From contig OX244046.1 in assembly GCA_945861085.1 (NCBI GenBank), positions 1,736,001-1,800,000 of the forward strand: a stretch of DNA of 64,000 bases. Direction: 5' to 3'. Positions 33,757 through 42,907 of the stretch are shown in pieces. Within the stretch, counting starts at the first letter, position 1. The number at the start of each line of letters is the position of its first letter. The notes under the pieces were generated by a model that saw only the letters and a program-made list of their open reading frames with translations, was not told the DNA's origin and ran no database searches. The translations under genes were made by a program, and so were the position numbers. The stretch is from Clostridioides difficile_D. GTDB taxonomy: Bacteria; Bacillota; Clostridia; Peptostreptococcales; Peptostreptococcaceae.

Positions 33757-35823
33757 ATGAGAAGTAAGATTGTAAAATACATATTTAAAAAGGAAATGTT
33801 AGACATATTAAGAGATAAAAAGACGTTGTTTATGATGATTGTTGTACCACTTCTTTTATATCCTTTACTTATGTTATTAATGATTCAGGTAATGAACATG
33901 TCTGCAAATAGTATGAATAGCAAGGACATTAATATAGCTTTTAATAATAAACCCAATAAGGTATTAGTATCTATGATTGAAGACGATAATTTAGAAAAAG
34001 ATACTAAAGACAAAAATACTTCAAATGATAAAGGTAAAATAAGAGTGTTAGATGTGGATAACTATAAAAAGTCATTAGAAGAAAATAAAATTGATGCTTA
34101 TATAAAAATAGAAGAAAAAAAATCATCTACAAGTTATCAAATATATATGAATTCTTCTCAAGAAAATTCTTCTAATGCAGTAAAAAGAATTGAAACTGTT
34201 TTAGATAAATACAAAAGATTTACTATAGAGAAAACTTTATCTGAAAAAGGATTAGATGTACAAGCTACTTTAGAACCAATAACATATAGCACTGTAGATG
34301 TTGCAAAGACGGAAGAAGTGGCAGGATACTTTTTAGGGCAGATATTGCCATTCATATTAATAATAGGAGTTTTACTTGGTTCAATATATCCAGCAATAGA
34401 TGTTATGGCTGGAGAAAAGGAAAGAGGCACACTAGAAACTTTATTTACACTTCCAATATCAAATTTAGAACTAGTTATGGGAAAATACATGGCAGTTTCT
34501 CTTAGTGCAATAGTAACAGCAATTTTAAACATTTTATCTATGGGACTGACTATGGCGTTTATTTTAGTTAGTGGAGGTCTTAGCAGTCAGTTTGGTTTTG
34601 GAAATTTTAATTATGGGGATTTAGTCTTGCCAATTATAACTACTTTAATTTGTATATGTCTGTTTTCGATGGTAGTTTCAGCAATAAGTATGTGTGTATG
34701 TTCACTAGCAAAAAGTTTTAAAGATGCTCAAAACTACATAACACCTCTTATGTTAATTATTATGATACCATCATATGTTTCTATGATACCAAATATAGTA
34801 TTAGATAGGGTAACAGCTGTAATACCTGTGGTAAATATATCTCTACTTATAAAAAGTGTATTATCTTTTAAAAGTGATTTAAATTTAATAGCTTTAGTTT
34901 TAGCATCAAATGTAGCTTTTGTCATATTGGCAATCATATTACTATCTAAGATGTTCAATTCTGAGGAAATACTTTTTGGTAATAGTAAGAGTTTTTCTTT
35001 CTTAGAGAAAAGAAGTAACATAAAAAAAGGGTCTATACCAACTGTGAGTGATGGTGTTATTTTATATGCAGTAGGATTAGTTCTATTGATTTATGTTGGT
35101 TCTCTAGTGCAAATTAAATTTGGTATGGCAGGTATTATAATGACACAATTTATGATAATTTCTTTGCCATTAGTATTTGCATACTATATAAAAGCTGATT
35201 TTAAAGAAGTATTTAGCTTGAAAGTTCCTAAATTGAAGCACATATTTGGGAGCATTGTTCTTTGGATTGGTGGATATATACTTATTATGATTATAACACA
35301 GCTAATTTTATTTTTATTCCCTCAAAGTATGGAGGTCGCTGAAAGTTTAAATAAGGCTCTTTTTATGAAAAATAGTTTTTTATTGAATTTACTCGCAATA
35401 GCTTTATTACCAGCTATATGTGAAGAAATGTTCTTTAGGGGATTTATATTTTCTTCGTTTAGTAAATCAAAGGATAAAAATAAGTCTGTTAAGCTGGCTA
35501 TAATATGTAGTGGGATATTATTTGGTATTATGCATATGGATTTTATTAGAATAATTCCAACATCAATACTGGGTATTATATTTGCATACAGTGTATATAA
35601 ATCTGGTTCAATATTTGTATCAATGTTATTGCATTTTTTGAACAACAGCGTAGCAGTTATAGTAAATCATTATACAAGTGGAAATATAGCCAATTTGTAT
35701 AAGTTTATTGAAGTTGATTTTTCGAACTTAAATGTACTTAAATTTGTTTTAATTCTCTTAGTAAGTTTTATATTAGTTCTGTTAGGGGTAAGAGTTCTAT
35801 ATAGAAAGTCTTTAAGAAATTAA
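33757..35823 (+). CDS. ABC-2/NatB-type permease fused to a CPBP (Abi) membrane protease
   Basis: 688 residues. Residues 1-400 form a NatB-like ABC-2 permease: an N-terminal membrane segment (about 20-41), a large external loop (about 45-185) and five further segments with the motif AGEKERGTLETLFTLPIS (about 221-238). Residues about 430-688 are a CPBP/Abi intramembrane protease. EEMFFRGF (about 550-557) supplies the Glu-Glu and Arg, FGIMHMD the first His and LLHFLNNSVAV the second His/Asn. The fusion suggests that the exported product is cut inside the membrane. NatA is encoded directly upstream. A similar layout exists in other clostridia, from memory. Confidence 0.87.
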   Translation: MRSKIVKYIFKKEMLDILRDKKTLFMMIVVPLLLYPLLMLLMIQVMNMSANSMNSKDINIAFNNKPNKVLVSMIEDDNLEKDTKDKNTSNDKGKIRVLDVDNYKKSLEENKIDAYIKIEEKKSSTSYQIYMNSSQENSSNAVKRIETVLDKYKRFTIEKTLSEKGLDVQATLEPITYSTVDVAKTEEVAGYFLGQILPFILIIGVLLGSIYPAIDVMAGEKERGTLETLFTLPISNLELVMGKYMAVSLSAIVTAILNILSMGLTMAFILVSGGLSSQFGFGNFNYGDLVLPIITTLICICLFSMVVSAISMCVCSLAKSFKDAQNYITPLMLIIMIPSYVSMIPNIVLDRVTAVIPVVNISLLIKSVLSFKSDLNLIALVLASNVAFVILAIILLSKMFNSEEILFGNSKSFSFLEKRSNIKKGSIPTVSDGVILYAVGLVLLIYVGSLVQIKFGMAGIIMTQFMIISLPLVFAYYIKADFKEVFSLKVPKLKHIFGSIVLWIGGYILIMIITQLILFLFPQSMEVAESLNKALFMKNSFLLNLLAIALLPAICEEMFFRGFIFSSFSKSKDKNKSVKLAIICSGILFGIMHMDFIRIIPTSILGIIFAYSVYKSGSIFVSMLLHFLNNSVAVIVNHYTSGNIANLYKFIEVDFSNLNVLKFVLILLVSFILVLLGVRVLYRKSLRN

Positions 35824-35855
35824 ATATAGATTTAATATATATATTAAAATTGATA

Positions 35856-35910
35856 AGCACTAAAGTATATAAATATATCTTATATATAAAATACTTTAGT
35901 GCTATTTTAT
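35856..35910 (+). terminator. terminator after the NatA/NatB operon
   Basis: Perfect 13-bp arms agcactaaagtat (35856-35868) and atactttagtgct (35891-35903) are followed by a short T-rich tail. Confidence 0.8.
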
Positions 35911-36087
35911 ATATTTTATTTATGTGAAATAATAAATGGTTTTTGTTTTAGAAATTTAACTTGGACACTATTTAAGTTATTTATTTATAAAAATTAATAA
36001 CTAATTTGTCGAAATAATTGTAATAAGAAAAAATGAAAAAATAAAGTATGAATATGTTGCAAATACTGCGTTTTGCTAAAAAGTAGT

Positions 36088-36349
36088 CATTTCTTGTAAA
36101 ATGGATAATTTATATTTATTTTAATTTTGTAAAATTTTCTGCTACTATAATTATAGAATGTAGCATATTAGTTGTCTTTTCTATTGATTTATACATTTCA
36201 TATCGGTATAATAGAAAATAAATTGGATTATTTTGGTATATAATTATTTATAAAAAATGCTTATTTTTCTTTAAATTATCTGAAAATTTTTATTTTTATA
36301 TTATAATTTTATTATTTTCTTTTCAAAATTATCCATTTTACAAGAAATG
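36088..36349. promoter_or_regulatory. predicted invertible promoter segment bounded by 24-bp perfect inverted repeats
   Basis: The left arm 36088-36111 (cATTTCTTGTAAAATGG..) and right arm 36326-36349 are exact reverse complements over 24 bp. After a 3-bp mismatch the match continues for AAAAGT on the outside. The 214-bp interior has a good promoter, TTGATT (36184-36189) and TATAAT (36207-36212) with a 17-bp spacer, pointing to the EAL/GGDEF gene. This layout matches the RecV-type phase switches of C. difficile. In the orientation shown the gene should be ON. Confidence 0.85.
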
Positions 36350-36422
36350 GAAACTTTTAAGATATACTTGTTTGCTAATAAATTATAATCAAATAGAGGT
36401 GTTTTAATGGGAGGAAATTTTT

Positions 36423-37967
36423 ATGAGGAATTTACAAAAAAAATTAATGTTTTTTTTATTTATTTGTATGATTTTACAAATTATATATACAACACCAGTC
36501 TATTCTTTACACGAACTTTATAAAAACAACTCTATAAGTAACTTTGAATCTATTATATTTAATAATCATTTTATTAGCAAATATGCGTTACAGATAATAT
36601 TTACTATGACTATAGTATGTATAATACTTATCGTATATATAATATATGATAAATTAAATTTTAGAATTAAATTGCAAAAGACAGCATATACGGATAGTCT
36701 TACAGGAGCAAATAATATAGATAAATTTTTGATTGATACTAACAAAATATTATGTAAAAATACTCAAGTAAAATATGCTTTACTGTATATAGATATTGAC
36801 AAATTTAAATATATAAATGACTTATTTGGATATGAAGTTGGAAATGAAATTTTACGGAATTTAACGAAGATTATTAAGAATAATACATTTGAAGAAGAAA
36901 TGTTTGCGAGAATATCAGCTGATAATTTTACTGTAATTATGAAATACATAGAAGAAGAAGATATAACAAATAGGTTAGAGATTATATTTAAAGAATTAGA
37001 TTTATTTAATAATAGCCAAGAGGAAAAATATAAGCTTGTTTTAAGCTGTGGAATCTATTTTATACTTCCAGAAGATAGAGATGTCAACTCGATAATAGAT
37101 AGAGCTAATATAGCTCATAAAATGGCAAAAGGAGGACATAAAAGTTCCTATGCATTTTATGATAATAAGATTCATGACCAAGAGATAAAAGAAAAAGAGA
37201 TGGAAAACACAATGTTTTCAAGTTTAGAAAATAAAGAATTCATTGTATACTTGCAACCTAAGATAGAACTTAATACAGGAGAGATACAAGGCTCAGAAGC
37301 ACTTGTTCGATGGAAAAGTCCTGATAAAGGATTAATACCTCCAAATGAATTTATCCCATTTTTTGAAAAAAACGGTTTTGTCATAAATTTAGATTTATAT
37401 GTGCTTGAAGAAGTATGTATGCAGCTTAGAAAATGGATTAATACAGGCATAAATCCAGTGACCATTTCAGTTAATGTTTCAAGAATACATTTATATTGCA
37501 ATAATTTCATAGAAACATATAAAAATATAATTGATAAATATGAAATACCCGCAAAGTATATAGAGCTTGAATTAACAGAGAATATTATATTTGATAATTT
37601 TGATATTTTAATTGATATAATGAATAATTTAAAAGAAATAGGATTTTTAATATCTATGGATGATTTTGGTTCAGGATACTCATCATTAAATATGCTAAAA
37701 GAAATTCCTATGGATATTTTAAAGCTTGACCAAAAATTTATTATGGAAACTTATAATAGTAATAGAAGTAAAATAATTGTTACTAAAGTAGTAGAAATGG
37801 CAAAAGAGTTAGGTATGAAAGTAATATCAGAAGGGGTTGAGACAGAAGAACAATTTGAACTTCTAAAGGAAGTAAAATGTGATATGGCACAGGGATATTT
37901 GTTTGGAAAACCAATGCCAATTGAAGAGTTTGAAAAATTGATTGTATCCAGTTCAACAAAAGAATAG
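36423..37967 (+). CDS. pdcC: membrane c-di-GMP phosphodiesterase (degenerate GGDEF + EAL)
   Basis: 514 residues. Two N-terminal membrane segments (about 8-28 and 55-78) flank a short external loop. A GGDEF domain (about 85-245) follows in which the active motif is changed to SADNF, so it should not make c-di-GMP. The EAL domain (about 260-510) is intact: SEALVRW, NVSRIHL, ELTENI, DDFGSGYSSL, KLDQKF, SEGVETEEQ and GYLFGKP. It should therefore hydrolyse c-di-GMP. The predicted invertible promoter upstream implies phase-variable expression. The symbol is from memory of the phase-variable phosphodiesterase in C. difficile R20291 (I believe CD1616 in strain 630). Confidence 0.85.
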   Translation: MRNLQKKLMFFLFICMILQIIYTTPVYSLHELYKNNSISNFESIIFNNHFISKYALQIIFTMTIVCIILIVYIIYDKLNFRIKLQKTAYTDSLTGANNIDKFLIDTNKILCKNTQVKYALLYIDIDKFKYINDLFGYEVGNEILRNLTKIIKNNTFEEEMFARISADNFTVIMKYIEEEDITNRLEIIFKELDLFNNSQEEKYKLVLSCGIYFILPEDRDVNSIIDRANIAHKMAKGGHKSSYAFYDNKIHDQEIKEKEMENTMFSSLENKEFIVYLQPKIELNTGEIQGSEALVRWKSPDKGLIPPNEFIPFFEKNGFVINLDLYVLEEVCMQLRKWINTGINPVTISVNVSRIHLYCNNFIETYKNIIDKYEIPAKYIELELTENIIFDNFDILIDIMNNLKEIGFLISMDDFGSGYSSLNMLKEIPMDILKLDQKFIMETYNSNRSKIIVTKVVEMAKELGMKVISEGVETEEQFELLKEVKCDMAQGYLFGKPMPIEEFEKLIVSSSTKE

Positions 37968-38002
37968 TTAATTTATCTTATAAAAAATTTAATAAATTGC
38001 AT

Positions 38003-38038
38003 AAAAAATGAACTCTAGTATAGTGTTCATTTTTTTAT
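38003..38038 (+). terminator. terminator after the c-di-GMP phosphodiesterase gene
   Basis: The arms aaaaaatgaac (38003-38013) and gttcattttttt (38025-38036) enclose an 11-nt loop, with a T run in the descending arm. Confidence 0.85.
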
Positions 38039-38068
38039 GAGCTTTTTTATAAATTTGCTCAAAAGTAG

Positions 38069-38129
38069 TTGACATATAAACTGTATTATTATATTATTGT
38101 ATTAATAACTTAATACAATAATATAATAA
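38069..38129 (+). promoter_or_regulatory. promoter with 19-bp-arm palindromic operator of the second GntR operon
   Basis: TTGACA (38069-38074) and TATTAT (38092-38097) are 17 bp apart. A perfect palindrome covers the -10 and the start site: arms ttattatattattgtatta (38086-38104) and 38111-38129, with a 6-bp spacer. The right arm ends at the AAGGAGGT ribosome site. The 6-bp spacer is the same as in the operator at 24717-24746. Confidence 0.8.
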
Positions 38130-38141
38130 GGAGGTATGAAC

Positions 38142-38510
38142 ATGGAGTGGGAACTTGATAATAATAAACCTATATATATACAATTAGTAGAACATTTAAA
38201 ACTAAAAATAATTTCAGGAGAAATTAAAGTAGGTTCTAAACTAGAAACAGTGAGAGCACTTGCAGAAGATGCAGAAGTCAATCCAAATACAATGCAAAAA
38301 GCTCTAACAGAACTTGAAAGACAAGGCTTAGTTTATAGTCAGAGAACTAAAGGAAGATTTGTAACAGATGACAATGAAAAAATAAAAGCAATGAAAGAGG
38401 AAATAGCTAATGTGGAGATAAATACATTAAAGGAAACTCTAGAAAAGCTTGGATATGATAAAGATGAAATGCTAAAACTTATTACAGAAAATCTGAAAGG
38501 GGAATTATAA
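38142..38510 (+). CDS. GntR-family regulator, YtrA subfamily
   Basis: 122 residues from ATG 38142, 7 bp after the AAGGAGGT site; the ATG at 38136 is too near it. wHTH residues: NNKPIYIQLVEHLKLKIISGEI, then ETVRALAEDAEVNPNTMQKALTELERQGL (split) and SQRTKGRFV. The C-terminal tail of about 45 residues is typical of YtrA proteins. It probably represses its own operon through the long palindrome and is released by an envelope stress signal. Confidence 0.93.
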   Translation: MEWELDNNKPIYIQLVEHLKLKIISGEIKVGSKLETVRALAEDAEVNPNTMQKALTELERQGLVYSQRTKGRFVTDDNEKIKAMKEEIANVEINTLKETLEKLGYDKDEMLKLITENLKGEL

Positions 38511-38511
38511 G

Positions 38512-39237
38512 ATGGATAAAAATATAAATAATATTTCTCAAGATGGAATAGTTGAATTTAAAAGTGTAAATAAAGGCTATGGAACTAAGAATGTTTTGAA
38601 GAATATCGAGTTGAAGATACCAAGGGGCAAAATAGTTGGATTGTTAGGACCTAATGGAAGTGGCAAAAGTACAATGATTAAGTTAATGAATGGATTATTA
38701 CAGCCTGATAATGGTGAAATTATGATAAATGGAATGAAACCATCAATAGAAACTAAAAAAATAGTTTCATATTTACCAGAAAGAACTTATTTAAATGATT
38801 GGATGAAGGTATCAGATTTACTTAAGTTTTTCTATGATTTTTATAGTGATTTTGATGTTAGAAGAGCAAATGAGATGATTAAGAGTTTAGATATTGATGT
38901 AAATGAAAGGTTAAAGACAATGTCTAAAGGAACTAAAGAAAAAGTTCAACTTATCTTAGTAATGTCAAGAAATGCAAGCATATATATATTGGATGAACCT
39001 ATTGGAGGTGTTGACCCAGCTGCAAGATCATATATACTTAAGACTATATTAAAAAATTATTCTGAAGATAGTACTTTACTGATTGCTACTCACTTAATCA
39101 GTGAAATAGAAAATATATGTGACGAGGTAATATTCATATCAAAAGGAGAGATAGTATTACAAGGAGATGTTGAAGCAATAAGAGAAGAAAAAGGAAAATC
39201 TATAGATGCATTATTTAGGGAGGAATTCAAATGTTAG
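38512..39237 (+). CDS. ABC exporter ATP-binding protein
   Basis: 241 residues, one ABC domain. Walker A GPNGSGKST (about 44-52), Q-loop region SYLPERTYLND, modified signature MSKGTKEKVQL (about 141-151), Walker B IYILDEPIGGVD and H-loop ATHLISEIE. The changed signature is shared with the ATPase at 25257, fitting the YtrB-like group. It starts 2 bp after the regulator gene and overlaps the permease gene by 7 bp. Confidence 0.93.
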   Translation: MDKNINNISQDGIVEFKSVNKGYGTKNVLKNIELKIPRGKIVGLLGPNGSGKSTMIKLMNGLLQPDNGEIMINGMKPSIETKKIVSYLPERTYLNDWMKVSDLLKFFYDFYSDFDVRRANEMIKSLDIDVNERLKTMSKGTKEKVQLILVMSRNASIYILDEPIGGVDPAARSYILKTILKNYSEDSTLLIATHLISEIENICDEVIFISKGEIVLQGDVEAIREEKGKSIDALFREEFKC

Positions 39238-39995
39238 GTAAATTATTAAAATATGAGTTAAAAGCAAGTGGAAGAACATTCATACCATTATATATAGCCA
39301 TATTGATAGTAGCTGTATTTAATGGAATATTTATGAATACAAATATATTTCAGATACAAGGAATAGGAATACTGATATTAACAAGTCTTTTTATGGCATT
39401 AGGAGTTTTAACTGTTGTAGTTACAATTCAAAGGTTTAGAAAAAATCTTTTGGGGGATGAAGGTTATTTAATGTTCACTCTTCCTGTTAGCACTAGTTCA
39501 CTTATATTGTCTAAATGCATAACAGCACTTATATATGCTGTGCTTAGTTTTATAGTTGCAGGATTCACTTTTGGAGTACTTATGCTTTGTAGTGCTTCTG
39601 GAATTCTCTTACCTGAAATTTTAGAGTTGTTTAATACTGGTTTTAAATGGATTTCTGAAAACTTTTTAGATATTTTATTATTAGTAGTAGCAATGTTTAT
39701 TTCATATTCATCATTTATTTTGTTATTATATACATCACTTTCAATGGGACAATTGCCAAAATTTAATAAACATAGAAATATAGTTGCATTTGCTTCTTTT
39801 ATAGCTATAAATATAGTAATATCAACTATTGGAGATGTAGTTGCAAGAGCTTTGCCAAATGAAAATACAAATATGATATATCATATTTATCAAAGTCCTC
39901 ATTTTATGCTTGCAATACTTGGTAGTATTGCAGTTGTGGTAATACTATTTTTCGCTACAAAATTTATATTAGATAAAAAATTAAATTTAGAATAA
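39231..39995 (+). CDS. ABC exporter permease
   Basis: A 254-residue membrane protein with six hydrophobic segments. LLKYELKASGRTFIPLYI begins the protein, and LLGDEGYLMFTLPVSTSSLILSK (split over about 72-94) is the conserved cytosolic coupling loop of this family. It forms a half exporter with the ATPase before it. No external protein accompanies it, unlike the related operon at 24828-30100. Confidence 0.88.
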   Translation: MLGKLLKYELKASGRTFIPLYIAILIVAVFNGIFMNTNIFQIQGIGILILTSLFMALGVLTVVVTIQRFRKNLLGDEGYLMFTLPVSTSSLILSKCITALIYAVLSFIVAGFTFGVLMLCSASGILLPEILELFNTGFKWISENFLDILLLVVAMFISYSSFILLLYTSLSMGQLPKFNKHRNIVAFASFIAINIVISTIGDVVARALPNENTNMIYHIYQSPHFMLAILGSIAVVVILFFATKFILDKKLNLE

Positions 39996-40008
39996 ATATT
40001 TTTATAGG

Positions 40009-40050
40009 GAGCCATCTTTTGAGTAATATTAAAAGATGGCTCTTATTATT
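40009..40050 (+). terminator. terminator of the second GntR/ABC operon
   Basis: Perfect 12-bp arms gagccatctttt (40009-40020) and aaaagatggctc (40031-40042) with a 10-nt loop are followed by a T-rich tail. Confidence 0.87.
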
Positions 40051-40216
40051 TATATAGTTAATTCATATATAAAATATGAATAAATCTTTATTTCTAGTTA
40101 AATATGTACATATATTGTATAATGAGATTGTATGTTAAATTTGAAGTAAATAATTGTATACTTGATATGAGTAATATCAAAAAAATTTAAAGATATATAG
40201 ATTTGAGGGAGAAAAT

Positions 40217-41467
40217 ATGAAAAGTTATACAAAGGCTAAGTGGAGTGCTTGGGGTATAGTTACATTTTCATTTGTTTTAGTCTTATTTTTAAGGATGTCA
40301 ACAGCTGTTGTTTCAGATAATTTAGCAAATGAATTAGATTTTAATTCTATACAAATTTCAAATATAGCATCCTTTTGCCTATATGCATATGCATTTATGC
40401 AAATACCTGCAGGAATTTTAATTGATAAATATGGACCAAGAAAGATTAGTAGTCTTGGAATAATAATGGCAAGTTTAGGATCAATTTTATTTGGATTGAT
40501 TCAAAATATAGAATTAGCATATATTTCTCGTATAATTGTAGGGGCAGGAACATCAGTAATATTACTTTGTATTTTAAAAATTCAAGGGAGATGGTTTAAT
40601 AAATCAGAATTTGCTTCTGCAACAGCTAAATTTTCATTTGTAGGGAATTTAGGAGGAGTTCTTGCCACTTTTCCACTTGTGTTTCTGTCTGAACTTGTTG
40701 GTTGGAGAAATTCATTTTTATTAATAGGTATAATTGGTGTTGTAATTGGATGTTTTATGTATATTATTGTTAGAGATACCCCAAGAGAGTATGGATTTAA
40801 TGTAGATATAGATTCTTATGAAGAGTCAGAAAAGATTAATGTTATTGATGGAATCAAGTCTGTTATAAAGAATAAATCAACGTGGTATAACTCAATGATA
40901 ATGTTCTCTTTTGTAGGTCTGACAAGTGCATTTACAAGTCTATGGGGAGTAAGATATATAATGGATGTTTATGGAGTGAGTAAGAGTTTTTCTGCATTTA
41001 TAGTATCATTTTTTACATATGGATTTATATTTGGTTCAATAATTATGGATTTTGTATTTGCTAAAATAAGGTCTAGTAAGTTTAATATAATAAAATATGG
41101 AGCAATAATAGATTTGTTTATATGGCTTGTAATTGTAGTTGTATACCAAGTAAAACCACCAATTGTGGTTTTACCAATATCATTCTTTATTATGGGATGT
41201 ATAGTTATGTCACATCTACAGGTTTTTAACGATGCGAAGTATAAAAATAAAGAAATTTATTCTGGACTGGCAACTAGTGTTATTAATACTTTTGAATTTA
41301 TAGGAAGTGGCATTATTAATTTGATTATAGCCATCTCTTTGCAAGTAAATTCATACAATATAGTTGATGGATATAAAAGAGGCTTTGTAGTATTTATAGT
41401 ACTAAGTATTATAACTATAGTGTCATCCCATATAGGAGTAAAAAATGATGATTTCAAGACTCTATAG
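40217..41467 (+). CDS. major facilitator superfamily transporter
   Basis: 416 residues with 12 predicted membrane segments. The MFS motif A-like loop GILIDKYGPRKISSLG (about 75-90) lies between segments 2 and 3, and RDTPREYGF (about 191-199) begins the central loop. The family branch resembles the glucarate/organophosphate or NarK-like group, but the substrate cannot be told. It is monocistronic with a GAGGGAG ribosome site. No transporter partner or enzyme gene is adjacent to hint at the substrate. Confidence 0.88.
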   Translation: MKSYTKAKWSAWGIVTFSFVLVLFLRMSTAVVSDNLANELDFNSIQISNIASFCLYAYAFMQIPAGILIDKYGPRKISSLGIIMASLGSILFGLIQNIELAYISRIIVGAGTSVILLCILKIQGRWFNKSEFASATAKFSFVGNLGGVLATFPLVFLSELVGWRNSFLLIGIIGVVIGCFMYIIVRDTPREYGFNVDIDSYEESEKINVIDGIKSVIKNKSTWYNSMIMFSFVGLTSAFTSLWGVRYIMDVYGVSKSFSAFIVSFFTYGFIFGSIIMDFVFAKIRSSKFNIIKYGAIIDLFIWLVIVVVYQVKPPIVVLPISFFIMGCIVMSHLQVFNDAKYKNKEIYSGLATSVINTFEFIGSGIINLIIAISLQVNSYNIVDGYKRGFVVFIVLSIITIVSSHIGVKNDDFKTL

Positions 41468-41654
41468 TATTTTATTAATTAGTTTAATTTAGCATTATAT
41501 TTTGCATATAACAAAGAGCGTATATTTATTTTAGATGTATAATTGGAATATAAATCTTGTTTACTATGTTTAAATGATATTGTATTATATTAAATAGAAA
41601 ATAAGAACTTTAAACTATAATATTGGTTCTAAAATATAATGTAAGGAGCTTTTT

Positions 41655-42539
41655 ATGGACACGACAAAAATAGATGATATAAGCAAGTTAGATTTAAATA
41701 ATCTAGATATTAATAAGATGGATATGGGAGGTATAATGGAAAGCCTTTTAGAATGGGCAACTACAAGTGGAGTAAAGCTTATAATAGGTATACTTATACT
41801 TTCTATTGGATTTAAAATAATAAAAAAATTTGTAAACCATGTTATGTTATTGCTTGGGAAAAAAGACATTGATTTGACTTTAAGAAAGTTTTTGAAATCT
41901 CTTCTTTTGAGTGTACTTAAAGTTGCTGTCATAATAATTGTCCTAGAATATTGGGGAATGAGTTTATCTAGTTTTGCTGCAGTGATAGCATCAGCAGGGG
42001 TAGCAGTAGGTTTAGCATTACAAGGTAGTTTATCAAATTTTGCTGGAGGATTTATTATACTTTTGATTAGACCTTTTAAAGTAGGAGATTACATAGAAGC
42101 AGCAGGCCATGGAGGAACAGTTGAACAAATAGGACTTTTTTATACACAATTGGTTACTCCAGATAATAAGCAGATACTTATACCTAATGGTTCTGTATCA
42201 AATGATAGTCTAATAAACTATTCATCAAAGAATACTAGACGAGTTGATTTAACCTTTAGTGTAGGATATGAAGATGATATATTGCATGTTAGAAGAGTTC
42301 TTAAAGAGATTGTTAATAATCATAAATTAATAATAAATGAACCAGAACCATTTATAGGGATAGTAGAACATGGAGATAATGCTATTAAATTTGCAGTTAG
42401 AGTTTGGTGTAAGACAGAAGATTATTGGACAATTTATCTTGATTTACTAGAAGAAGTTAAAGTTAGATTTGATGAAGAAGAAATTACAATTCCTTATCCT
42501 AAAATGGACTTAACATTAAAAGAATTAAAGCGAATTTAA
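41655..42539 (+). CDS. small-conductance mechanosensitive channel (MscS family)
   Basis: 294 residues. A polar N-terminal extension of about 35 residues (DDISKLDLNNLDINKMDMGG) precedes three membrane segments. The pore helix is ASAGVAVGLALQGSLSNFAGGFIILLIRPFKVGDYI (split over about 112-147), which aligns with MscS TM3. The cytosolic beta and C-terminal domains follow (VTPDNKQILIPNGSVSNDSLINYS). It opens under membrane tension to release osmolytes. The ribosome site is AAGGAG. It stands alone. Confidence 0.94.
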   Translation: MDTTKIDDISKLDLNNLDINKMDMGGIMESLLEWATTSGVKLIIGILILSIGFKIIKKFVNHVMLLLGKKDIDLTLRKFLKSLLLSVLKVAVIIIVLEYWGMSLSSFAAVIASAGVAVGLALQGSLSNFAGGFIILLIRPFKVGDYIEAAGHGGTVEQIGLFYTQLVTPDNKQILIPNGSVSNDSLINYSSKNTRRVDLTFSVGYEDDILHVRRVLKEIVNNHKLIINEPEPFIGIVEHGDNAIKFAVRVWCKTEDYWTIYLDLLEEVKVRFDEEEITIPYPKMDLTLKELKRI

Positions 42540-42640
42540 TTATTTAATTATGGTGTTTAAATTGAAGAATATCATATAGATATATTTATAAAATTTATAA
42601 AAAATTAATAAGTATTGTTATTTTATAAGTAAAAATATAA

Positions 42641-42768
42641 AAAATGGGAGTGTCTCAAAATGAACTTTTTAGTTCATGAGGCACTCTTTTTGCATGAAAT
42701 CAAATATATTTTTATTATTTCAACAATGAAAAAGAGGCTTATCTCTATTTTGAGACAGTAGCATTTTT
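42641..42768 (+). repeat. dispersed intergenic repeat, copy 3
   Basis: The ends ggagtgtctcaaaat (42647-42661) and attttgagacagta (42748-42761) plus flanking aaaat/attttt form the terminal inverted repeat. The interior matches copy 2 nearly base for base over more than 100 bp (gaactttttagttcatgagg, then gcactctttttgcatgaaat). It lies in the 368-bp gap between mscS and the lipoprotein gene; the rest of that gap shows nothing else. Confidence 0.85.
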
Positions 42769-42907
42769 TATGTAACTTTGATTTTAATAAATATAAATTT
42801 TAAAGTTTTAAAATTACTAAAATAATAGGAATTTTCAATATAAAAGGGTAAATAAAGGGTTTAGAGGGTATAATATAGAATAAATTAATTATTTAAGGAG
42901 GATTCTT

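Larger units (their letters stand above)
35824..36422 (+). other. 599-bp intergenic region with terminator and predicted invertible segment
   Basis: No ORF is supported. It contains, in order, the terminator of the NatB fusion (35856-35903), an A/T-rich stretch, the inverted-repeat-bounded segment 36088-36349, and a short leader with the GGGAGG ribosome site of the EAL/GGDEF gene. The two last features are described separately. Confidence 0.7.
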
